A stretch of 64,000 nucleotides of DNA, taken from Lomentospora prolificans. Lineage: Eukaryota; Ascomycota; Sordariomycetes; Microascales; Microascaceae. Numbering within the stretch: the first letter of the stretch is position 1; the number at the start of each line of letters is the position of its first letter. Below the pieces are notes generated by a model. The model was not told the DNA's origin and did not search any database. It worked only from the letters and a program-made list of their open reading frames with translations. A program made the position numbers and the translations under genes. Shown piece after piece: positions 11,314 to 23,533 of the stretch. Location of the stretch: the NCBI GenBank assembly GCA_029532625.1, contig JARFXM010000008.1, positions 1,612,001 through 1,676,000 on the forward strand, in the 5' to 3' direction.

Positions 11314-12939
11314 ATGGCTACAACCATGTCTTCCACTTCGTCTCCTGCCACGTCTCCACAGCCTGTGTCGTCTCCCGGTTCCAACCACACCGCGCTTCCT
11401 CCTCTCATAACCTCACCACCCTCTCGTCGAAGCACACTCCCGAGACCAATGTCGCACGCTTCGAAGCATCGACTGTCCCAATACTCGACGGGCTCGGGAG
11501 CCGCGCGCTCCAGACCGCCTTCTAGCATATTCCCACTTTTTCCGTCGAGCCTACCTTATACACAAGTTCGAGATTTCGCATACCCCCCCATGCACCAACT
11601 GCACTATGGTCCTCCTCCCGAGCCTTCACGCCCGCCATCCGGGATGACAACCCCCGCGAGTGAAAGTAAGCGGTTCTCGGACCCATTAAACCCGTCTTGG
11701 GAAAGCAAGGGAGGATGGGACCCCATCGGTTGGGGGCATGACTCCAAGAATCCCAACGATATCCCCCCGATCCTTCTTGGCGGTGGTCCTCCCTGGAGTG
11801 AGGATGAGGATTTGCAGAGCCCTGTAGTGAGCTCCCGCCACCGCAAACATAAATCGTCCAGCTCTTACCCGCGGACAAAGCATCACCATCACCACCACCA
11901 TTCCCACCATCAGAATGCACATGAGCAACAGCAGCAACAAGGCGAATCATCTGTCTTGAACCCGGCCAATTACGACCCGGAGCGTGGTTTCTACGTTGGA
12001 ACTAGCGGAAACGGTAGTGAACGTTACTACGTCAATCAAGGTGGTGAGGCCAATGGACCCGGGGGTGAATATGTGACCTATCCTCCGGATCAAGCGAGAC
12101 ATGCGGATAACCCTTACCGACTTGGTGATGAGCAGCAACCTAGGCAGTACGCCGAGCAAGAGGAATATGGCTCCGATGCATCTAGTTGCGCGTCTTCGCC
12201 AGGTTATTGCGGAGAAGACCAGTCCCGGTACTCGCGTGATTACCAGTTCACAATTACCTCGCCGGACGAAGAAATGCATGGCAAAGCCGTTGCACTATAT
12301 GACTTCCAGAGAGAAAGCGAGAACGAATTGCCTCTCGTAGAAGGCCAAATCATCCTGATTTCATACCGTCACGGGGAAGGCTGGCTCGTTGCTGAAGACC
12401 CTAAGACACAAGAAAGTGGTCTTGTTCCTGAGGCATACGTTCGCCTCCTTAGGGATATCGAGGGAGGCATGAATAGCCTCTCAGCAACGTTGGCGGAAGG
12501 TTCGGGCTCGCCAAATGACGCGGGTACCCCCACCCAGGCGGAACACGGCCTTAGCAACTTCGGAAATACACCAACTCCGAGTAATGCTTCAAATGGCTAC
12601 CACCAGCCTATAGTGTCTACCTTTTCAACCTCAAGCCGCGATCTTGACCCATACCCAACCCAAGCACTCGGCATCCAGGCGGGACAAACCCCTCCACAGG
12701 TAATTCATTACCATGGTCAACGAGGCGGAAGCCAGGCGAACACCCCTACCCTCTCTAACCACCACGACGTCGGTATATTACGTCGCGGGAGTTTAGATAC
12801 GGCAACCCACCGGGGGAGCCAGGATAGCAAGCGTCGAAGCGATACTCAGATGGCCCCGGTTCCGGAGAGCCTGCCGGAAAAGGGAACCTCCGAAACCAAG
12901 GAGGCGAAGGAAGGCGAATCGTCGGGAACCACGCGGTGA
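11314..12939 (+). CDS. SH3-domain adaptor, Nbp2/Skb5-like
   Basis: Intronless gene of 541 residues. A long Ser/Pro-rich N-terminal half with a His-rich tract and a Gln run (about 188-209) precedes one SH3 domain (about 322-382). The domain shows the ALYDF start, a conserved GWLVAED block and GLVPEAYV end. The preceding FTITSPDEE and following RDIEGG context match the fungal Nbp2/Skb5 family. Yeast Nbp2 is an adaptor that brings phosphatase Ptc1 to the HOG and cell-wall kinases, and Skb5 binds the PAK kinase Shk1. A similar signalling scaffold role is inferred. The tail after the domain is low-complexity and acidic/basic. An ATG at 11326 is an alternative start, and the frame is open back to 11230 without an upstream ATG. 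Confidence 0.85.
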   Translation: MATTMSSTSSPATSPQPVSSPGSNHTALPPLITSPPSRRSTLPRPMSHASKHRLSQYSTGSGAARSRPPSSIFPLFPSSLPYTQVRDFAYPPMHQLHYGPPPEPSRPPSGMTTPASESKRFSDPLNPSWESKGGWDPIGWGHDSKNPNDIPPILLGGGPPWSEDEDLQSPVVSSRHRKHKSSSSYPRTKHHHHHHHSHHQNAHEQQQQQGESSVLNPANYDPERGFYVGTSGNGSERYYVNQGGEANGPGGEYVTYPPDQARHADNPYRLGDEQQPRQYAEQEEYGSDASSCASSPGYCGEDQSRYSRDYQFTITSPDEEMHGKAVALYDFQRESENELPLVEGQIILISYRHGEGWLVAEDPKTQESGLVPEAYVRLLRDIEGGMNSLSATLAEGSGSPNDAGTPTQAEHGLSNFGNTPTPSNASNGYHQPIVSTFSTSSRDLDPYPTQALGIQAGQTPPQVIHYHGQRGGSQANTPTLSNHHDVGILRRGSLDTATHRGSQDSKRRSDTQMAPVPESLPEKGTSETKEAKEGESSGTTR

Positions 12940-15296
12940 CCCGCAAGCTGATGGCGTTTCAACGAGGCCCGAAAAAGATATACAAAGCACATGAAGCGAG
13001 TGGACAGATGTGGTGGGGTTTGATAGAGGCGTTATTGCACGGCACATTCCCTCGGTCTACCGAGCCGTACCTCTTGTCGCCGCACGTTGCTCTTTTACGA
13101 CTATTGCATGGAATTATGAACCTGTACATGTACTACTGGACAGCGGGGGGTTTTCGGTTTTCATTCACGAGTTCGGTGGAGCGTTTTAAGTTTGGTTGTT
13201 TCTGCTTCCTCCGTGTACTTCCTTTTTCCCTTCCCTTTCTGGGGCTCTCCTCTAGCTTGATCTTATTCTTTCTTTCCGTTGCAGTTGAAAGTCTTGCTCC
13301 CTTCCTAGTCCACTACCGTTGGACTTTGAACCACAGTCTTCCTCTAGCCCGTTCGTTCATATGGTGGGCCGTGCCCGTTGGGATATTGTCAAGGACGTGT
13401 ACTTCTGTTGGAAGGTTGGACAGCTTAGCTGGGCAGAAGATGGCCCTGCTTTACTTTGGCACAATATATAACGGCTAGAAGGCGCACCAGGGCTGAAAAG
13501 GAGGGGATTTGCATGGCCTCTCTACTCCCCCTCCCTGGGTTTTCTTGCAGTATGTTGAGAAGTTGGTAAGGACTGATGCACAAGAGATCAAGTTTGATGA
13601 TTCGCGATACAATTGAACAATCGATCCAAGACTAATAGGAGGAAACTGGGGGATTGGTGCATTGTCCTCCAAAACTCTAGCAACGGGAAGCGGACTGGCG
13701 TCGTATATACGCCCGAGAATAAAAGCTGGCTGGTTTGTACGGATCTTTCATCGGGTCTGACGGGATACAAAAGAGAATATACCTTTCTAATTGTTGTTTT
13801 TCTCCTCCACGCGTCGCCGCTCGTGTTCCTGGGACGGGATATGCCATCTCGACGACGGGATATTGTCGGGTTCTATACAACCTTCCCCTGGACTAGTATC
13901 GGTCCTGCAATTAAGCGAGACATGGATGTAGAGAAATAGATGAGAATCGGAGCGTGCACCATTCTTTGGGGGCTATACTAAGCGGTACCGGGATGTATTG
14001 GTTATATTACGGGCATTTTGGATGGATATAGTTAGTGAGGGTCGGCTATAACCTCCAAGAGTTGGGAGAACCCGGTGTCGGGATCGCTCCAACGAGGGTT
14101 AAGACCGCCTTGCAAGTCGTTGCATGTCATATCGAGACATCCCATCTACATGTTGCTCGGCACTGATGAGCCAAGATAAAACCGACGGTTAACAATGGGA
14201 GATGCTGATGAGGTCTACTGAGGTAGACCTATTAGGTTGTAACTAGCTCAATTCTGGTTTGTAGACAGGCAAGACAGGTTCAGAGGAGATTCAAGGGCCA
14301 GCAACTCAGGTCAAGAGGATGCATGGGGATCGATGAGCTGGGTTCAATTGATGCCAGGTGCCATCTTCCCGCCAAATTTCCTGAAACGGCCAGCAGAATG
14401 TGGGCATGGCCCACCATCACCCGTGTGTCGGGCGAGTCTGCGCACAGACCTTGCGGAAGTACCATTGTCAATGTACTGTCAGGCTGAGTGACCAGAATCC
14501 CGTCGCCTAGTTTCGGTACAGACGGGACATGGTTCGTGGTTGCTGTTGCTACGCGAAAGTAAACAAAATATCAAGAACAGCCAGAGAAACACAACTTGGA
14601 AACCAGGAAAGTGAGCCCCTCTCCCCAATGGCATCTCTCCGCCTCCCACATGGTTCATGACACCCCCCTGCCCGGCTCCTACACTATTATTGCTCCCTTC
14701 CTCTTGAACTCCAACACTATTGGACCCGAGCAAGAATCAAGACGGATTTGGCAAGAGGTCTCCGGAATTGGTCTCTTAGAAGAGGCTGTTTCCCTTTCTT
14801 CGCTTGTCTATCGTCACATTCTCTCCTTCGGCACTCATTTTCCTTCCATTCAGCAACCCCCCGAACGCCACCTCGACTCTTTTTTCTTTTTCTCGTTGTT
14901 TTCTTTCCATCAACCCTCATCGTTGCGCTGAGCGCGCTAAGAACACGACAGCGGATTCATTCACCGCCCGACCTGAAAATCACCTTCCGGCCAGCCAAGA
15001 CTGGTCGAGGGGATGGTTTACTAGACTGACGTCTTGTGTTGATCCATCACAACTTCCGTTTGTTAGACCGCAAGTCTTCACAAGACGCTGATACCACAAC
15101 ACAACCCCTAAATATCGTCACCGCCCAGACGATTTTGCCTTGGCCATACTAACAACCTCCCCCTCCGCCTTGGAGCTCCTAATCATCAACAGCGCACCCA
15201 TGTCAGCTCCAAGGTATATTACTTCCCGATAGACCAGAACCACAAAGATAACCCCCAACCTCCTCGGCATCGACGATTCCGCAGGCATTATAAACA
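12940..15296. other. SH3-gene 3' region and IQGAP promoter/leader
   Basis: No supportable gene. Frames such as 12936-13478 are T-rich and featureless. A perfect 8-bp inverted repeat sits at 14211-14230. From about 14640 the plus strand is C/T-rich and probably forms the IQGAP promoter and 5' leader. Confidence 0.4.
14211..14230. repeat. perfect 8-bp inverted repeat
   Basis: AGGTCTAC-TGAG-GTAGACCT, with an 8-bp stem and a 4-base spacer. It could be a dimeric transcription-factor site or an RNA hairpin, or it may be chance. Confidence 0.6.
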
Positions 15297-18200
15297 ATGT
15301 CTTTCCGACCGCCCACCCTGAGGCAGTCACATACCATCGACCACATCTCGGGGGTTAACCGGCAGCCTTCCACCACATCGTCATCAGCTTCTTCTGGTTA
15401 CTCCTACAACTCTGATCATAGCCGCGGTAGCTCTCACTATTCAGTGAATACGAGCCCGGGACACTCGCCGTATCTCCTCCATAAGCGCGGCCAGAGCGAT
15501 CTGGGGAGGGCTCAGACCTTTGACCTCGCCGAACGAAATGGAAGTCCAACGAAAAAGTCCAACGGTGGACAAGATAACCTATACGCAACCATGAGACAGT
15601 CCCTCCGACCCCTACCCCAAGCACCAGCTCAGGGCCCGGCGGTAGCCCCCTCGCCCCCTAGGCATTCCCATTACCAACACGATCGCGGCTCGAGCATCGA
15701 TATTGGGAAGCCCTCTGTGCTTCCGTCTCCTCCCCGTCACACCCTAACCCAGCGTGACCGCGGGCAAACCTTCCATGGTGGGCAAACTTCGTCGGCCGCC
15801 CCTTCGCCTCCCCGCTACTCCTACCAACATGAGCGAGGACAGAGTGTAGACGTAACCTTGCCGGCCATATCCTCGAATCATCGCAGCTCTCTTCAACGCC
15901 ATGAGCGTGGCCAGAGCGTTGATATGGGCAAGATGGCGGTGTCTCGCCAGGACGGAAGGGCACCTACGACCCCTCCCCGCCAGTTGCCATTACGGCCTAA
16001 CTCGATGCTCCTTACACGTTCCGACTCCATACGAAGGGATGGTATTGGCCTTCCACCTAGTCCGTCGTCGCAACTCGTTCATCATACTACTACACATCTC
16101 GCCAAGCCCGATCTCGAGAAGTTGGGCCGCTCCGCCACAAGCCAACTGAGAACTCTATCAACTCTCGCACAGTCCGAGTCCGCAGAGGACTTTGTCATCA
16201 CCTCGCCCGACCAAGAAGTGGTAGGACTTCGTGGTCGACGTCGCCTACAAAGAGTGGGAAAGCAAAGCAACCGGCCCGGTGCTGGGAATGGAGGGTACGG
16301 ATGGGAGGGACGGAACTGGATGGACAAACAGCGACAGTTCCTCCAGGCATATGAGTACCTCTGTCACATTGGAGAAGCTAAGGAATGGATTGAGGATGTT
16401 ATGAACAAGAGCCTCCCTCCCATCGTCGAGTTGGAGGAAGCGCTGAGAGACGGTGTTACTTTAGCGGAGGTCGTCGAGGCGCTCAACCCTGACCGACGCT
16501 ACCGTATCTTCCGACACCACCGCCTCCAATTCAGACACTCAGACAACATTGCCATCTTTTTCCGCTACCTCGACGAGGTGGAGCTTCCGGATCTCTTCCG
16601 GTTTGAACTGATTGACCTTTACGAAAAGAAAAATATCCCCAAGGTCATTTACTGTATCCATGCATTAAGTTGGCTGCTATTTAGGAAGGGAATAGTGGAC
16701 TTCCGCATCGGCAATCTCGTCGGACAACTGGAATTCGAGCACCACGAACTAGAGGCGATGCAGAAGGGCTTAGACAAGCTGGGTGCCAACATGCCAACTT
16801 TCGGTAATATGGGTGCCGATTTTGGCGTCGAGCCCGAGCCCGAGCCCGAGGAGACAGAGGAGGAGAGAATAGACAGAGAATTGGGAGAGAATGCACCGAG
16901 CATTATTGATTTACAGGCCCAGGTTCGCGGCGCGCTCACAAGGATGAGGCTGGGAAATGTCATGCAAGGGCTGTGGAATAGTGAAGAATGGCTGATCGAC
17001 CTGCAATCCCGAATCCGCGGCGACTTTACACGGCAGATTGTCGGCTACCGAATGGAGATGAGGAAGTTCGCCGTTAACTTGCAAAGTGCTGCCCGAGGAT
17101 TCCTTGTCCGCCAACGGCTCGCCAACACGGAGCATTTCTGGAAGAGTCTGGAGCCCGATATCCTCGAGCTGCAGAGCATGATTCGCGGGTCGAGGGTGCG
17201 GAACAAGGTATGCGGTGTGCGATCTCAACTGGTGCGACACGATGGGCCTCTGCGAGACGTCCAGGCAATGGTTAAGGGCTTCTTGGTCCGGAAAGCCCGG
17301 GCCGCTCAGCAGCAAGAGACGGCGCACACGGCGGGTTCGGTTGCGAACCTACAGTCTGCCATCCGTGGAATGATGCTGAGGGCAAGGGTCGCTGAGGACC
17401 AGAGGCTCCTGCATAGACAGGCCGCGGCCGTGACTATCCTGCAAGCCTTTGCGAGGGCGGCGCTGACGAGAAACCAGATCTCACTTGAACAGGAACACCT
17501 TGAATCGTTCAATCCTGACTGGGAGGCGTTGCAAGCCGCCGCTCAAGGAAACCTCATCCGCTCGCGCCTCGCTACCCTTAGGGGCGAACTCAAGTGCTAC
17601 AGTCCTCAAGTCACCCTCCTCCAGAGCTTCATCCGTGCGGGTGCAGTGAGGGAGGCAATCGCCCAGGACATAAATGCGCTGCACGGAAATGAAGCATCCA
17701 TCATCGACCTTCAGTCCCTTATCCGCGGTATGCTCGTACGCCAGCAGCAGCGAGCTGACCTAGAGGCTCTCATCAGGCAAGAATCCAAAATTCGCACCCT
17801 CCAAGCCCGTGCCCGGGGATACCTGTTCCGTCAAGAAAACAACAAGTTCCTCGACGAGCTACAATCTCACACCCCAGAGATCATCCAACTTCAGGCCTTT
17901 GCCCGAGCAGTACTCTCCAGGGGAGAAGTTGACAGTATACTGTCTGAGCTCGAGGAGAACGAGGACTCCATCATTGCCTTCCAGGCACATGCCAAGGGCT
18001 TCCTTGTCCGCAAGAAGTTCGAGGAGAAGAGGAAGTTCTTTAACGAAAATATGCAAAAGGTTGTCAAGATTCAAAGCTTCATGCGCGCCAAGATCCAGGG
18101 AGAGGCTTATAAGAGTCTCACCACGGGCAAGAACCCCCCAGTCAACGCGGTCAAGAACTTTGTCCACTTGCTCAACGACAGCGATTTCGACTTTAACGAG

Positions 18201-20594
18201 GAGGTCGAGTTCGAACGTATGCGCAAGACGGTCGTGCAACAGGTCAGGCAGAACGAGATGGCGGAGCAATACATCGATCAGCTCGACATCAAGATCGCGC
18301 TGCTCGTCAAGAACAAGATCACCCTTGACGAGGTCGTCCGTCACCAGCATACCTTTGGTGGCCACGCCACGAGCATGATTGCCAACTCGTCCATCGCCTC
18401 GACCAACCAGTTCGACCTCAAGGCGCTCAATAAGAGCTCGAGGAAGAAGCTCGAATCGTATCAGCAGCTCTTCTTCAACCTGCAGACGCAGCCTCAGTAC
18501 CTAGCCCGCCTATTCAAGAGGATTCGCGAACAGGGCACAGGAGAGAAGGAAGTCAAGAAGACGGAATTGCTCGTCATGAGTCTATTCGGGTACGCCCAGA
18601 AGAGGCGCGAGGAGTACTACCTGCTCAAGCTCATCTCGAGGTCGATCCGCGAGGAGGTTGAGGGCTGCAGGACGGTGCAGGACTACGTCCGAGGCAACTT
18701 CTTCTGGAGCAAGCTAGTGGCCAACTACACCCGCTCACCAAGGGACAGGAAATATCTCCGAGATCTCCTTGGACCCTTAATCCGGAACAACATTGTTGAG
18801 GATCCGGCGCTCGACCTTGAGAGCGACCCGATGCAAATTTACAGGTCCGCCATCAACAATGAGGAGCTGAGGACAGGTAGGCCCAGTCATCGCCCGCTTG
18901 ACGTCCCTCGTGAAGTCGCCATCAAGGATCCCGAAACGAGGGGTCTCTTCATCGACCACCTCCGGGATCTTAGGGAAGTCTGCGACCAATACCTTGCCGC
19001 GTTCGAGGACCTCATGCCAAAGCTGCCTTATGGTCTTCGTTTCCTCTGCAGAAGCATCTTCGAGTCGCTTTGCCAACAGTTCCCTCACGAACCCCAACAC
19101 CAGCTCCTCTTTGTCGTTTCTCACTGGCTCTGGAAGTTCTACCTCCAGCCGCCGCTGACGACGCCCGAGACGATGGGTGTTATCGAGCGGACACTCAGTC
19201 CCCTTCAGAAGCGCAACCTCGGAGAAGTCGCCAAGGTATTGAACCAAGCGGCGTCGGGTAGGCTCTTTGGTGGCGAGAACATTTACCTTCAGCCTCTCAA
19301 CGCTTTTGTTGGCGACTCCATTGAGAGGCTCGGCCATCTCATGGGAGAACTTATCTCGGTGGCGGATGCCGAGAGCACCTTTGACATTGATGAATTCAAC
19401 GACCTCTACGCCAAGAACAAGCCGACGCTCTACATCAAGATGGCCGACGTCTTTGCAATTCACAACCTCGTCGCCGCTGAGCTCCCGTACATCTGCCCTA
19501 ACAGGGACGACGTTGTGCGAGAGATCATGCAAGAACTCGGCAGCGCCAAGAGCAACGAGAACGAGATGACGGCGACCGGCTCCTCGGACATTCAAATGTT
19601 CCTCACGCCCAAGCTACACGACGTGGAGGATCCCGAGGCGGAGGTTAAGGCGCTCTTTATGGAGACCAAGCGCTGCGTACTATATATTATCCGCGTGCAG
19701 CAAGGCGCCAGCCTCCTCGACATCCTTATCAAGCCTATTAGTGCCGAGGACGAGGTCAAATGGCGCGCGCTCCTGCGAGAGGACTTCTCTGTCGCCAACC
19801 GAACGCGCGGTGCGTATTCGGACGCCAATATGATCGATGTGACGCGCATGACTTACCACGAGCTCAAGCGCACGGCGCTGGAGAACGTGCTACGGTTGGA
19901 GCGCATGGGCCGAATCTCGAAACACAACAAGTACCAGGATATTCTTAACGCGATCGCCCTGGATATCCGGACCAAGAGCAGGAGGAGGGTGCAAAGACAG
20001 AGGGAACTCGAGGGTGTGAGGATGACATTGGCCAACTTGCACGAGAAGGCCAAGTATCTGGAGCTGCAGAAGAAGAGCTACGATGATTACATTGAGTCTG
20101 CAATGGCGACACTGCAGAACAAGAAGGGGTAAGCAGTGCCCTGAATCGGCTAACCTTGACTAGAATCAACAGACGACGTGCTGACAGTTATTCTCTCTTA
20201 CAGAAAGAAGAAGTTCCTCATGCCATTCACGAAACAGTACAACCATCAGCGCGAACTCGAGCGCAGCGGCCGTGTACCCAAGTTCGGTAGCTACAAGTAC
20301 AGCGTGCGCGATCTTGTGGAAAAGGGCGCGGTGGTGTCGTGGAAGGGCGTGAGCGAGCGTGACTGGGACAAGATTGACCTGACCATCTCGTGCGACGAGG
20401 TGGGTGTATTCACGTTTGAGGGATCACGAAGCCACATCCAGATCCCCGGAGCCAGTGCGCTCGTATCGATTGAGGATCTCCTTCAGGCGCAATTCGAGGC
20501 GCGGCAGTTTATGGATCTGTTTGAGGGCAACCTCAGGCTGAACGTCAACCTGATTCTGCACCGCCTCTACAAGAAGTTCTACCGGACGCAGTAA
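15297..20594 (+). CDS. IQGAP scaffold (Rng2/Iqg1 type)
   Basis: Cytokinesis scaffold that links actin, calmodulin/myosin light chain and small GTPases at the contractile ring. Exons 15297-20128 and 20204-20594 give 1,740 residues. The order is a disordered N-terminus with RGQS repeats, a calponin-homology domain (about 347-460), 14 IQ-type repeats (about 536-945; core pattern LQxxxRGxLxR), a coiled region, a RasGAP-related domain (about 1080-1430) and the RasGAP C-terminal domain ending in LYKKFYRTQ. This is the complete domain order of the family. The intron has donor GTAAGC and acceptor TTACAG, and joining gives ...NKKG-KKKFLMPF..., a conserved reading. The start is the only ATG preceding the open frame. 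IQGAP RasGAP-like domains normally bind Cdc42/Rac-type GTPases without activating hydrolysis. Confidence 0.96.
15480..15945 (+). repeat. RGQS-type degenerate peptide repeats in the IQGAP N-terminus
   Basis: About five copies of a degenerate unit carrying RG(Q/S)(S/T) and an acidic or hydrophobic tail are spaced roughly 25-60 residues apart: KRGQSDLG, DRGSSIDIG, DRGQTFHGG, ERGQSVDV and ERGQSVDMG. Several are preceded by PSPPRxxxxQ. The segment is otherwise disordered and Ser/Pro-rich. Its function is unknown; the repeated Ser next to basic residues could suit phosphorylation (inference). Confidence 0.7.
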
Positions 20595-22382
20595 AGGGAG
20601 GAGAGGGGGTGTGGCTTGGACCAGCGATAGATAAGAGGGATGGGGTGGTAGACAAAGGGAGCATGGAAATGGTAGTTTACTCGGCATGTTTCTTTTTTTT
20701 ATGTGTTTCTCTCTATCACGAAGGATGGCAAAACGCGATTTACGTTATGAGGAAACGTTGTAGGAACTTGTTTTGTTAATTCTATTTTATCGGAGCAAGG
20801 GGATAAGGGAAAGGGAGCGAGGGAGATTCGGAGACGGAGGGGTTCTCGAGGGAGGAGTTATTTTTCTCGGTGTTTATTTTTTTTCTTCCTTTTTCCCGGT
20901 CTTCCCGTCTAATCCGTGTCTACAGCTTTCTCACCCAACCTCTCTGTTCCCTTCTTTTAGCTCGAGAGTTTTTCGTTTTCAGCATGGGCATGAAATCGTT
21001 TCCGGCATATTCATGGGGTGGGAGGTGATGGGAGCAGGCGGAGGGGCAGTGGGAAAGAGAAAGTATTGTCGGAGCGGGTTGTGATACTCGCGGGTTGAGC
21101 TAGTGCGAGTGGGCTTTCTAGCATTGAGAATAAAGAAGGACTTGAGTTCTTTCTCCCCTATTGAAATTTGATTTCCGTAGAATGTGAGCCAGATTCTTTG
21201 TAGATGCGGTGCGATGTCGAGGACAACACAATACGTAGATAGTCGATACTGGGACCATAAGGATGTCTCATGTTGGTGACGAGTCTCGCGTCTCCCCGGC
21301 TATCTATTATAATTTAGACTAGGTTATAAGAAAAGAAAAAGAAAAGCCATGCTCATGCATCGCAGATGGACGGAAATTACGTAGTAAAGCCCAAGCACAC
21401 GATATCAGGACAGTTCCGCGACGAGATAGCAACGTCTTCACCGGTGGGTTTGGCCCGATCCGGGGAGTAAGAAACGTGGTCAGGTCGATCTCCCAAAAAA
21501 GGTGTGATTCTGATTGGTTTGTGAGACGGTGGGTTTGTTTGACGATTAGCTATTAGTTGATTGTTTCTGCGGATACTTTCGAGACAATCGCTACAAAATG
21601 GATCATTGATATGTTATCAATTTTGAGTGCCAGGTTTGGTTGTGCAATGGCTGGGCTGGAATTCCAATGGATATGATACTTGTGATGTGTTATGTCTTGG
21701 GAGATGACGTTGGAGACGTCGATGTCTTGTCCTGTCAGCTCTGGGAGTGCGCGCACAGTTGGCGACAGGAGCCACCAACACTGCTCCAGTCACCACATGC
21801 ATGACATTCATCGCTTCATGGCATCCGGTCCACCCATGATACTGATAACAAAAGAGGAAAAAAAAAAAAGGGCGCCGCGTGCTCAATGAAGACGGAAACG
21901 AGTTCTTTGCCTGGCCCATTCCTATTGGCCCGGGCGTTTCTTGCGAATCTGGGGATGATGGTCTAGCCCAGGCCCTTTATCCCCGGACTACAACAGACGG
22001 AGCTGGGGTAAGGCGCCTCCGGGGGGGTCGGATTCGTGTTCACTGACTTGGAAGGGCGAGAAGTGACGGGTCTGCCTGCTCTGGCGTACTCCTTTTCTCC
22101 ACGGGCCGAAAACGGAGAAGTGGCCCCAAAAATCGAGTGTGTGTGCGTTCTTATCTGGGCGCAACCATGCCTCTGCTGCATGTTCCAGGAGGTCCAGCGC
22201 CTGCCTGGCTCCGCCTAATCGTGGACGAGAGGCATTGTTCCCCCTTCCCGTGGTGCGTTCCGTTGCCTCACTCGTGTCGTCGAGCCGAGAGGAAACTATG
22301 ATAATCGACCAGGTTGCAGTGGAAGACTGCATGTGCAAGGCGATTACTTGAACGAGTTAGCGCGGGAAGGAAAGTGTGAAAC

Positions 22383-22398
22383 CCCCCCGGCCGGGGGG
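22383..22398. repeat. 16-bp GC palindrome
   Basis: CCCCCCGGCCGGGGGG is a perfect self-complementary sequence flanked by non-palindromic DNA. Confidence 0.8.
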
Positions 22399-23482
22399 AT
22401 TAGTCGATTAGTGATTCGAACCACGCCTAATTCCTGGGTTGCTTGGCGAGCCCCAAGGTAACCCTTAACGAGCGCCTTTGGGGGACCTGGCTGCACGTGG
22501 TAATCCCGGATCGGATAATGCCATTTGATCCAATCCACGGGCCCAATCGTCGAGTCGTGGCTTGGAAGAAGAAGAGGCCAGCAAGGGCCCTCGGTGAAGG
22601 AGATAGGAAAGAGCATGCGTGATGTCCTCCGTTCCTGCCACCTCGCCGACCAACCTATCGTCAAGCTAGGTCACTAGTACTTGGAGCAGCCACCAAAAGA
22701 ATAGAAACTTGCTCAACAATCATTATGCTGTATTCTTCTGCGCCAGACACCTACTTTAGGTCGGAATCACCGGGAACCCAAAAGACGGTGGGTAACAACA
22801 TTAGGAAACAGAAAGAAGCGATAAGGGCACGGGAATGGACGGGCCACGCAGTCGCATCATGGACAGACCACAAGCTGCCTGCCGCTTCCCCCCTTTTTCC
22901 CTTTCGGCATTGGCATGGAAGGTTCCATCTGGCTTGCTCAGAGCAACGACACGCGAGTGTGGGGTCGGATTGCACCATGGCTGAGGCGAGAAAGGTTAAT
23001 CTTTGCGAAATTTCCCTTGGGGATGGTGTCTTCCAAGTTTGGTATTTCCCACAGTGTCCGTTCCTACACGCTCTAAGCGCAGGTCTGGGTCGGTGTGGCA
23101 TATTGAATATGTCATTGTGTCATTCTGCCATTTTACTAGACCCCGTTTTGGGTATCTTGGACAGTGCCAACAGCGCTAGAGACGGACACGAGGACGGACG
23201 TCGAAGTGGGGACGGAAGGAGCTGACGGGAACTCGGTTCAAGCAAAGGCCCATTTCAAGTCCATGTACCCGTCAATGGGCGGGCTTGACTGGTTTGGTGT
23301 TGGATCTGGAATATCTACACGGATGTACGCCGAAGAATCCGCCTGCCAAGGTCCATCAGCCTGAAAGATCATCTTCCAGCTCCGAGCTCTCGATGATCAC
23401 TTTCAACCTCCGGCTATATCGTCATGCAAACTCCAATGAGTCGGGAAACGCCCCCTCGAAGGTGCAGCCGTTTCCTTGGGGG

Positions 23483-23533
23483 GTGTGTGTGTGTGTGTTG
23501 TGTGTGTTGTGTGTGTTGTGTGTGTGTGTGTGT
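23483..23533. repeat. TG microsatellite with periodic TTG interruptions
   Basis: The (TG)n tract is interrupted by an extra T about every eight bases in its middle, so the central part is an 8-mer repeat (tgtgtgtt). It follows a short G run. Confidence 0.9.

Noticed and set aside
17809..18378. 189-residue Ser/Arg-rich plus-strand frame inside IQGAP
   Set aside because: Out-of-frame shadow of the IQ-repeat exon with biased composition.
18777..19595. 272-residue open frame antisense to IQGAP
   Set aside because: It lies wholly within a strongly supported coding exon and follows from the codon bias of the sense gene. No domain is recognisable.
22400..22480. tRNA-like T arm on the minus strand (GTGG-TTCGAAT-CAC)
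   Set aside because: The expected acceptor arms do not pair and no D or anticodon arm can be placed.
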